This document shows positions 23,601-32,607 of a stretch of DNA of 64,000 bases, piece by piece. Made by a program: the position numbers and the translations under genes. The stretch's first letter is position 1. Each line of letters starts with the position of its first letter. Origin of the DNA: Micractinium sp. NFX-FRZ (lineage: Eukaryota > Chlorophyta > Trebouxiophyceae > Chlorellales > Chlorellaceae); NCBI GenBank assembly GCA_029339195.1, contig JAPTJF010000172.1, positions 52,169 to 116,168 on the forward strand. The letters are read 5' to 3'. The notes beneath the pieces were generated by a model. It was not told the origin of the DNA. It worked only from the letters and a program-made list of their open reading frames with translations, and made no database searches.

Positions 23601-26600
23601 CTCTCATGGCTGGGGGAGTGGCGGGGAGTTCGGCTGGGGACGGGTGGGGTGGGGTGACTGGGGTAGGCGGTTGTGTGGTGCTGTGGGGGGTCGGGGCGAG
23701 GTCTGAGGTGGGGCCGAGGTGCGTGCACTGCTCGGCGCTGCGGTTCGGTAGTACATGGATTAGGAAGATGGCAGCTGCTTGCAACCTTCCCTCCTCCTGC
23801 CCGCCCTCAGCTGTCACTGCGTCGCGCCCTCAACCCCGTTTCTTTCCTGTACTCACCTCCCCCCCCCCCCCCCCCCCCCCCAAATCCCCACCCTGCAGCT
23901 GGGCATCCGGTACACCATCACCACCCTGAACAAGCTGCCGCCCCCCAAGGTCATCGGGGAGGAGCACTTTGTGGAAAAGGTGGGGTGGGGGTGGGGGGGC
24001 GGAAGGGGGGGCGGGCGGCATTGTGCCTCGCTACTACGCATGTATCCCTCGCACAGCCCCACCCGGCTGTCCCGCGTGTCAGCGCGCAGCAGCACAACTT
24101 GCCCGGATCCATAGTCCAATGCTCGCCCTTAACATACTTGCCTTCCTGTACTGTACTGACAGTCAGCCCCCCTGCCCATCCTGCCCTTCTCTCCCTCCCC
24201 TTTCCAACCCCAGGTGTGGCTCAGGTTCCCGCGAGAGGGCAGCGAGGTGACGCCGCCCCACCCCTCTGGCGACTTCAAGTGGAAGGACTACTGCCCCACC
24301 GCCTTCAAGTGAGTTGTGCCTGACGTTTGAGGCTAGGCCAGGGTCTCACCTGATGCCGTCAGGTGGCGCTATGATACGCCTTTACCCTTGTCATTCTGCC
24401 TCCTCCTGTCCGTCCCATGCATCCTCCTCCTCTGCCCGTCCTCCCCGCCACACCCCAGGCACCTGCGCGGCCTGTTTGGCATCGACAACAGCCAGTACAT
24501 CCTGTCCATCTGCGGGGACCAGGCACTCAGGGAGATGCCCTCGCCCGGCAAGAGCGGCAGGTGAGGAGCCGGGGGCAGGCGGACGCCAGCGGGTCACCAA
24601 GGGGGGGCAGTCTGTTGGCAGTGGAAACTCATCCAGCAGTGCGGCTCGCATGCACTCAGCTGCGCTTGCCATGTCCTCACCTCTGATGCCCATGTCGTGA
24701 GCCGCACTTGCCGCGTTCTGACCTCTGATGCCTCCCCGTGCTGCCGACACCTTAACCCATCCTGCTCAAAGATACAACCGTCGCAGCACCTTCATCTCCC
24801 ATTGACAGGCAGTGCCACACACCACATATCCCGCACCCTCTGCTCATGTGCCACATGTGGTACCCTGCCTTCCTACCCCCACCCCCACCCCTCACCCACC
24901 CACATACACCTCCCCACCTCCGGTATCTCAACCGCAGCGTCTTCTTCATCTCCCACGACGACCAGTTCATGATCAAGACGATGCACAAGGAGGAGATCAA
25001 GCTGCTGCTGAGGTGGGGGTGGGGGGAGGGCGAGGAGGGAGGGTGGGACGGGAAGGACTGCCGCGCATCGAGTCTGCCAGTGGCAGAATGTCCGCATCGC
25101 ATGCCTGTGCACAGGCACAGTGCCACGCACTTTATACCCACCCAGTCCCCCCGGACCCCTGTTCCCTCCCCGCAGCATGCTTCCCAAGTACATGCGCCAC
25201 GCCGACCGCAACCCTGAGACCCTGCTCACACGCTTCTACGGGGTGCACCGGGTCAAGCCCTCGCATGGCCGCAAGGTGGGTGGCTGGGGGGGCACAAAGG
25301 GGCAGCGGCAGCACCCAGCGGGGCAAGAGCGGCCCGGGGCAGGGCGGCGCTGTGGTAGTCCACAAACAATGTGCCGCATCAGTCCATGTACAATGTGCAC
25401 CTGCAGCCACACCACAACCTTAAACCCCTGTGCAAGTGAACCACTGCCAGCCCAGGTCGAGCTTGACTTAGCATCACTCTCCCCCTGCCGAGCTGCCCTC
25501 CCTGGTTTCCCACACCGGCACCGCCATGACACGCCCCCGTCCTGCCCGTGCAGGTCCGGTTTGTGGTGATGAACAACGTGTTCCGCACCGACCTGGACCT
25601 GCACCGCAAGTTCGACCTCAAGGGGTCCACACACGGGCGCACCTGCGGGCCCAAGCCGGGGCCCAGCGGTGAGGCGGCGCCCTGGGGGGGGCTGGGAGGT
25701 TTGACTGGGGCCAAGGTGCCATGTGGGGGTGCTTGGACAGCGTTGGATGCAGCTCAGATTGGATGTCGCACTGCAGAGGCACGGCTGGGTGAGGGACGCT
25801 GCATGACGACGCTGCGGCCTGTGCAGCGTGTAGGCAGCCGTGCCCGCTCCTCTCCCTCTCTGCCTGCGCACACGCTCACACGGGTGCGCCTGCATCAAGG
25901 CCTGACCGTCGCTGCAACCACATGTTGTTGCCCTCCCCCCCGCAGCGATCTGCAAGGATCTGGACCTGGATGTGGCCTTCCACGTGGACAACAAGACGCG
26001 TGACAGGTGGGCGGGGTGGTGGGCAGGGCTGGGCGGATGGGTGGGTGGGCCCGGCCTCCATTGGGCACCGCCTGTTACGAGATGATCACTTGGGCAGGCC
26101 AGCTCGCGCGCCTGCGCCTGCCCTGCCCAGCCGGTGATGCCGTACAACACTCCCCCCGCGCTGTTCTGTGCCGCGCTGTGCGCAGGCTGGCGCGCCAGCT
26201 GGCGGCCGACTGCGCCTTCCTGGAGGACATCCGCGTCATGGACTACTCCATGCTCATGGGGGTGCACTGCCGCTGGCGGGGGGAGACCTCCGCCTCGCCG
26301 CTCAACACGGACAAGGTGCACGAGAAGGAGGAGGGGTGGATGGAGGGGGTGTTGGCCCAAGGACAGGGATGTGACGCCTGCATCGCTCAGCACCGTATAA
26401 GGTGGCTGGGTGATGAGGTGGAAGTCGGGCCAGGGGCGTGAGTGTGGCAACGGCAGGCAGGAGCTGTGAAACCGTGGGGCTCAGCCTGGGAGCTGCCTGC
26501 CGTGCCGTGCGCGTGGCAGGAGGCAGCGTGCGTGGACCCGACATGAGGTGCCCAAACACCCATTGCCCACCCCAACACGCGCGCCCTCCCCAACATCCCC

Positions 26601-29600
26601 ACCACCGCAGGAGGACAACGGTCTGTATGCATCGGCCGAGGAGGATGGCAGGGGGACAGAGGCGGAGGGGGACATGGAGGAGATGGAGGGGGAGAGCGAG
26701 GACGAGGCGACGTTTGTGGAGCTGGACGCGGCGGGCACAGGCGCCTCCTGGCCTCCCCTGGGCAGCGCACGCAGCGGGCCCAGCAGCGGCTACCCCAGCG
26801 CACGAGCGCCGGTGCCGGCGGGCAGCCCTGGCGGCCTGCGGCGTGGCCGTTCCGGTGCGGGTGAGAGCGTGTGGCAGGAATGGGGCGGCTGGGGGGAGCG
26901 CCTGCAGCACTGGAGCAAGGTTGGGAAGCTGGGCAGGCGCTTGGCTGGGGTTGCAGACTCACCTGTCCCGCCTGCCTGCTGCTGCCTGTTTGCCCTGTCT
27001 CACTGCCCGCTTGTTTGCCTCACTGCTTGCCCCGCCCGCAGGCCTGGCGGTGGCCCCCACCAGCGACAGCGATGCTGAGGTCACGCGCAGCATGCACAGC
27101 CTGGCGATAGGGCAGGACTCCCCCAGGGGTGCGTGGGGACTTATGGGCTCAAATGGGATGGCCTGCCTGCTTGCTGGTCCGCTCTGATTTACCCACCGTC
27201 CCGCCACCACACCATGCCTTGATGCACTGTGTTCTCTTCCACTGCTGGCATACTGCCGCCCCAGTCTTCCATGCACCGTCCCCTTGCTGACTGCACTCAC
27301 CCACACCTCCACACCCTCTGTGCACCCCATCCCCCGCTGCAGAGAGCCGCAGCCCCAGCTTCCTGCTCAAGGGCCTCACCTGGCGCTCCTTCACACAGCG
27401 ACGCCCCTCGGAACCGCAGCTGGCGCCGGCGTCAGCGCTGCACCCGGGGCCCACGCAGCAGCCGGCGCCGTCGGCACAGATCACGCCACGTGTGCAGCCT
27501 TCAGTGCTGCCCACGCCGCGGCTGGCCGCCGCCCTGCCGCCCGCCCCAATCCTGGCCGCCGCCAGCAGCAAGCAGCTGCAGCCGCAGGGCACGACGCCCA
27601 CCTTTGCTGCAGCGCTGCGAGCGGCAGCTGCAGAGGCGTCTGCTGCCGAGGCCGGCGGCACGCCAACCTCGCTTACAGGCAGGGCAGGATCGGCGGCCGC
27701 GGCCAATGGGCATGCGCACGAGCAGGATGAGCATGAGCAGCAGCAGCAGGCGCTGATTTCGTGGCGCTCCGACGCCGTGCAGCTGCCTGAGCAGTTGTTG
27801 CCAGGGGACCAGCAGACGGCGGCGGCTGCAGGCAGCGGCGACGCCGACGGGCTTGAAGCAGCTGCTGCCTGCCTGACGGCACGGACACGCGGCAGGTGGG
27901 CGGCAGATGCACCGGTTTGGCAGCCTTTACAGCCTGTGTTGGTCCCCATGCACTGGATGCCTTGCCCAGGGAGCTCCGCTTGCCCGCAGGCCCGCGTGAG
28001 CACCACCTGCCCCTCGCCTGACCTCACTGCCCCTCTGCCCCTGCGTGCCCCCCTGCTGCGCTGCTGCAGCTCTGTGCCTCCCCTAGGGGCCATACCGGAG
28101 GCGCCTGGGTCTGCGTGGGATGGCGAGGAGGACGAGGAGGGAGAGGAGGGAGAGGAGATGCAGCCGGGAGACGAGCAGGCAGCAGCGGCAGCGGCTGCAG
28201 CATTAGCAGCAGCAGAGGCGGCCAGGCAGCAGGCGGCGGCACTGCTGCCAGATGCTGCAGCCGTGACTCCGGGCAGCCAAGCCTCCCCTCTGAGCACCAC
28301 CTCTCCTCGAGCGGCGGTGCCAGACTCGCCAGCTGGCAGCGACAGCGCGCTCAGCACGCCCATGAGCAGCCTGGCAGGCACGCCGACAGACGCAGCTGGC
28401 CCCCGGGGCCTGCCCCTGCCCGGCGGCATGCCGCGCATTGAGCTGCCTGTGCACCGCACGCCGCAGGGGCAGGCGCTGCAGCCGCAGCGGGAGAGCGGTG
28501 ACTGGGCGCGGGATGCGCAGACGGTGAGCGACGCCAGCGCGTCGGTGGGCACCTCGGAGCAGCAGAGCAGCATGGCGCAGCGCGGTGCAGCCATTGCAGC
28601 CGCTGCCAGCCCCAACAGCGATGCCAGCAGCAGCCCCATTCCTAGCTACCGCCGCCGCACAGCGCCGCCGGTGCCGGGGCTGAGGCCGGGGACGGGGCAG
28701 AGCCCCGGGCGGAGCAGCTTTGACTTTGGCGGGCTGCTTGCAGGGGGGGACCGTGGGGGGCTCTCCTCTGCTCCCGCAACCGCACGGTCGCCGGCGCTGA
28801 CTCCCACGGCAGCAGCCGCGGCGCAGCAGCAGCAGCAGCAGCAGCAGCCGCAGCACCGCCTGGCGCATGCAGGAGGGGCGGAGGGGCCGGCGCCACGCAG
28901 CTCAACGGGGGCTGCGGCGGCAGCGCTGGCAGCGGCGGCCTCGCCGCGCAGCGCACGCAGCACCGACCGCGGCAGCCTGGCGCGCACCAGCAGCGCGCCC
29001 GTGGGGCAGCTCGCGCAGGCGGCGGCGGCCGAGGAGCAGCGGCGGCGCAGCGCGGCGCGTGACCCCTCCTCCCGCCTGGGCCCGTCTCGCGGCATGACGA
29101 TGCTGGTGGGGCGGGAGGCGTCCATGGTGGACCTGACCTCGCCAGAGGCGGTGGCCCTCCAGGGGCGCATCAACTCCCGCCTCCACCACAGGGTGACCGA
29201 CCGGCTGGTGCAGGTGGGTGGGTGGGGTTGCTGGGTGGAATGGTGGAGTTGGTTGGGGCATGGGGGTAGACTGTGGATGCCTTTCAACAATTGACTCGGA
29301 GCAAGCGCGGAGCACAAGTCGTAGCGGCCTTTCACAGTCATCCCTCCCAACACCTGCTGGCCTGTGCACTTTGCGTGATCGCATATTGCATTGCACCAGC
29401 AGTACTTGAAAACGCACCCCATCCGCAACTGCACCGCAGGACTTGCTGAAGCTGGCGCGGTACCGCATGGTGGGTGCCGTGGCGCACTCCCCCTCCGCCC
29501 GCTACGCGCGCATGCCCACCACTGTGCTGGCTGCCCGCCACATGCGGCGCACCAGCAGCAACAGCGGCGGCGGCGGCAGCGGGGGCCCGCTCAGAGAGCG

Positions 29601-30593
29601 CGACCTGCTGGCATCATCGCTTGACGACGAGGCGGGCGCAGCAGGCGCAGCAGCGTTTGGCGCCGACCTGCCTGCGGGCAGCCCGCGGGGAGGGGGCGCT
29701 GGCGGCGTGCAGGCGCAGGCGCCGCTGCGTCTGGGCATGCGGGTGCCGGCGGTGGCTGTGAGCCAGCAGGCGGGGCAGCAGCCGGAGCAGGTGCTGCTGT
29801 ACTTTGGGATCATCGACTTCCTGCAGGTGGGGAGGTGGGGAGGGGGGGGGGGGGCACTGCCAGGCAGGGCACGGGGCAGTGTAGGTGTGGCTGTGCGCGT
29901 ACAGTGCGTTCGAAGGGCCGCCCTCCTGAGCGCGGGGCGCCCGCTTCCCCGTTTCCCCTCCGTGCTGTGCGCGTTTGTGTGTGTCACTGGTACAGGATGA
30001 ACATGCCGTGCACGTGTTCGTGCCCGTCTTTGTGTTGGGGTGGGGAGCCCGATGGGCGGTGGGTGGGAGGCACAGGCGGGGAGGTGGAGGTGGGCAGGCA
30101 GAGCGTGCACCGTTGCCTCTTGCTGGCGTGCCCGCCCCCGTCATGTCGTGCCGTTCCTGCCACCGCCAACTCGTCACAGCTATCAACCAGTTATCAATGC
30201 ACTCACAGTTTCACCTCCTCCTCTGTGCTGGCTCCCCCCTGCAGGAGTACAACATGCGCAAGATGCTGGAGCACAGCTTCAAGGCGGTGGTGCAGGACGG
30301 CAAGGCCATCTCTGGTGGGTGCCTCGCCTGCCTGCCGTGTGTGGCGCACTGGCTGGCCAGCAGGCGGACCAATGGTGTGCCGCTAGCCCGGGGCAAGTGC
30401 GGTGCACGCCGTGCAGCGCCTTCACAGGCGTGCTGCGCCACTGTCGGCAAGCACCGTGCTCAGCCCTCTGCACTGCCCCCCTGCCTGCCCACCTCTGTGT
30501 GCAGTGGTGGAGCCCCGCACCTATGCCAAGCGCTTCCTCAAATTCATGGACAGAGTGTTCCCAGTGCCGCCAGGCCAGCAGCAGCAGCAGTAG
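20633..30593 (+). CDS. Phosphatidylinositol-4-phosphate 5-kinase, MORN-repeat type (8 MORN)
   Basis: Predicted PI4P to PI(4,5)P2 kinase. Twenty-two exons: 20633-20782, 21079-21222, 21657-21805, 22075-22160, 22356-22709, 22965-23143, 23365-23475, 23899-23979, 24214-24308, 24459-24560, 24938-25012, 25176-25275, 25554-25668, 25946-26006, 26186-26315, 26611-26860, 27042-27128, 27343-27895, 28070-29213, 29440-29826, 30245-30314, 30505-30593; 1503 residues. Eight 23-residue MORN repeats run from Tyr42 with exact spacing (42, 65, 88, 111, 134, 157, 180, 203). The kinase begins at [15 protein letters not shown] (about 375-390), then SPGKSGS (478-484), Lys497 in FMIKT, DLKGS (563-567) and MDYSMLMG (619-626). 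An 800-residue Ser/Ala/Gln-rich insert precedes GIIDFLQ (to 1451) and the activation loop RKMLEHSFK with Glu1460. It ends PPGQQQQQ. Paralogue of the kinase at 7571-13995, in opposite orientation. Confidence 0.94.
23859..23881 (+). repeat. Poly-C run of 23 next to a 3' splice site
   Basis: An uninterrupted C23 forms the polypyrimidine tract of the intron ending at 23898 in the second PIP 5-kinase. Its length may be uncertain in the assembly, as homopolymers are error-prone. Confidence 0.8.
28824..28856 (+). repeat. (CAG)n run encoding poly-Gln
   Basis: CAG repeats giving a Gln tract in the long insert of the second PIP 5-kinase, the counterpart of the CTG run in the first kinase. Confidence 0.8.
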
Positions 30594-31304
30594 CAACATA
30601 TACCAGGAGCAACTAGCAGCACCCAACAGAACAGAAGTAGATAAAGCAGGCAGTGTGGTGCAACCTCCCCTTCAAAAAAGATTCAACTGCCCGCACGCGT
30701 TCCAAATTACAGACTGCCTCTCTCTTTCTTTGTCTACATGACCTTTTGATTCTTTTAAACTCCTCCGGACGTGCAAGTTTCAGCTTGCGGAGCAGTAAGT
30801 GCGGCAGGGAAATATGGCGTGAAGGGTGAGCGGAGGAAGCATGGGCGGGGAAGGACGGAGTCGCAGGCGGGGCAAATGAGGGAAGAGTGGGAGGGAGGGT
30901 ACACAGACAGAAGCTCAAACACACCTGAGGGTACTAGTGTACAGGTCAGGGTAGGGGGGCGGGGCCGACCCGTCAGCAGTTCTGTCGCGGCAGAGGGGCC
31001 CAACGTGCGCATGCAGGGGAGGGATGGGAGCGAGCAGTGTAGGACACGAATCAAGCAATGAATCAAACAACCTAGCAGCCTGCGTACGGAAAACAGGCAC
31101 GTGCTGGGCCGAAGCAAGCAGGGTCATAAGGGGTAGAGCTGGCTGGCTGGGGCAAGGCGTGAGCTAGCCACGCCATGATGGTTAAGCTCGGAGTGGGTGA
31201 GGGGCAGCTCGCAAGGGGCGGGCCGAGGGCTCTGATAGTATAAGCCAGCGACAGCTGTCGCTCTCCCATCTGCCGTCAAGTTGGGGCCTGCATTCCCTGG
31301 CTGC
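30594..31304. other. Intergenic between convergent genes, 0.7 kb
   Basis: The 3' ends of the second PIP 5-kinase (plus) and the MUB gene (minus) face each other here. A minus-strand TGTAA at 30711-30707 could end the MUB transcript, which would then overlap most of this interval. I see no plus-strand TGTAA and no gene. Confidence 0.55.
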
Positions 31305-32217
31305 CTACTGAATGCAGCAGCAGCCTTTACTCTGCTCCGGCTGCTGCTTGGGGGCTCCACCTGCAAATGGCAGTGGTTGGGGCAGAGTGGTTGACATGCC
31401 AGCCAGAAGCAGGCCTGAGCAGCACGCGCATCTCCAATACCACCAAGGGAGCAGAACCAACGATATGAGCATGGCCACCACGAGTGCTGGATCGACGCAC
31501 GCTGCACTTCACCATGCCCAGTCCCTTGACGATTCCCTGGCTGGCAGCAGCTCCTGCCTGGCAGCGGGTCCTCTTCCATCTGCCAGCACCCACCTGCTGC
31601 CTTTGGCGGCGGCGGCGGCCGCAGCACAACATGCATGGTGACAATGATGTCAGAACCCGGCTCCCCCAGCACGTGGTGCAAGCCTACGGCAGGGGAAGCA
31701 AGAAGCAACGCAGGGAAGGGGTTGGAGACGCCGCCGCACGCTGTGTACTGCAGGGCTGCCCCGTGCGGAGGAAGCGGGCGGCGGCCAGCAGCGGTTCTGC
31801 TACTCACTGCTGAGAACGGTGCTGTTCTCCAGGAACTTGCCGGCGCATATCAGCTTGATCTCAGCCACCGAGGCGGGGCGCTCAGCACCCAGCGGGCCGT
31901 CTGCAGCAATGGGAACGGGCAGTTGCAGCCGGAGTGGGTGAGGAACGGTGACCCACCGGCAGCGTACTGTTGCCGTCAGCTGCCGCCAGGGGCTGGCATT
32001 CAACCGCCCCAGGGGGTCTGCTGTCGGGAAAAACGAGCGTTTCTAAGCTGCATTGTGCACAGGAGCAGCAACGCTCGTGGCACCGACCTGAGGGCCATTC
32101 GGCTAGCAGCTTCTCCTTCAGCGCGGCTACGGCCGTGCTCGTAGGAAAGTCAAACGGGCCCACATCGCCAGCAGTGTGGCGGAAGCGCACCGCGGCGTCT
32201 TGCGCCACCGCGGCCAT
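31305..32217 (-). CDS. Membrane-anchored ubiquitin-fold protein (MUB) with CaaX end
   Basis: Small ubiquitin-fold protein expected to be prenylated and held at the plasma membrane; plant MUBs recruit ubiquitin-conjugating enzymes. Four exons (32217-32088, 31900-31808, 31683-31594, 31360-31305) give 122 residues. The start MAAVAQDAAVRFRHTAGDVG and the core segments KEKLLAEWPS, VAEIKLICAGKFLENSTVL and SDIIVTMHVVLR follow the MUB pattern (IKFRL..GSDIGP, LKE..ISEWP, EVKLI.AGK.LEN, TMHV). After a Pro-rich linker the last exon ends QSKGCCCIQ. The terminal CCIQ is a CaaX box with Gln at X, favouring farnesylation, and the extra Cys could be palmitoylated. The last exon must be read in the frame set by phase; another frame runs on without a CaaX and is not supported. 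Confidence 0.9.
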
Positions 32218-32607
32218 TCCTCCTGCCCCTGCCGCCCAAAGGGGGCGCAGATCAAGGCGGAGAAGGGCTTAAAGGGGGATCGGGACACGGAACCGGCCGG
32301 CCGGAAAGAGGCAAACGGGGCGCGACTGCGTTATGAAGGCGTGCGATGGCCCTTTCCCGCAGGCTGCCGTGGTTGGTGGCGTTCCGGGCGTGGCGCTCTA
32401 GTGAGGCGGCCTGGCAGCAAAGGCAGGAGAAAGCCAGGATGCCTACGCCGCTGGCGGTGACGGAGCAGGGCCGCCGCCAGTCCTGCAGTCCCCGTTGCTG
32501 CACTCTCCACTGCTGCACATGTTCAAGTCACCCAATACATTTACATTGACGGTTCTGGGCTACCATAAGCCCGCCTGGGTGGCAAGGGTCCTATCAGAGA
32601 GCATTGT
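32218..32607. other. Intergenic, MUB promoter and RRP5 3' end
   Basis: Gap of 390 bp between the RRP5 stop and the MUB start, both minus strand. Only the RRP5 poly(A) element and presumed MUB promoter lie here. No HAT/TPR-coding frame is present, which matters for the RRP5 C-terminus. Confidence 0.6.
32541..32545 (-). terminator. TGTAA polyadenylation signal of RRP5
   Basis: TGTAA on the minus strand, 63 nt after the RRP5 stop codon. TGTAA is the usual green-algal poly(A) signal; position fits a short 3' UTR. Confidence 0.6.

Noticed and set aside
27149..28639. Minus-strand open frame of 496 codons
   Set aside because: Antisense to the insert exons of the second PIP 5-kinase; composition is a mirror of the Ala/Gln tracts and there is no domain.
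31124..31352. Longer C-terminal frame of the MUB gene
   Set aside because: Splice phase from the preceding exon (ending in one G after AAG GCA GCA) requires the frame that stops at 31305 with CCIQ; the longer frame breaks phase and lacks a CaaX box.
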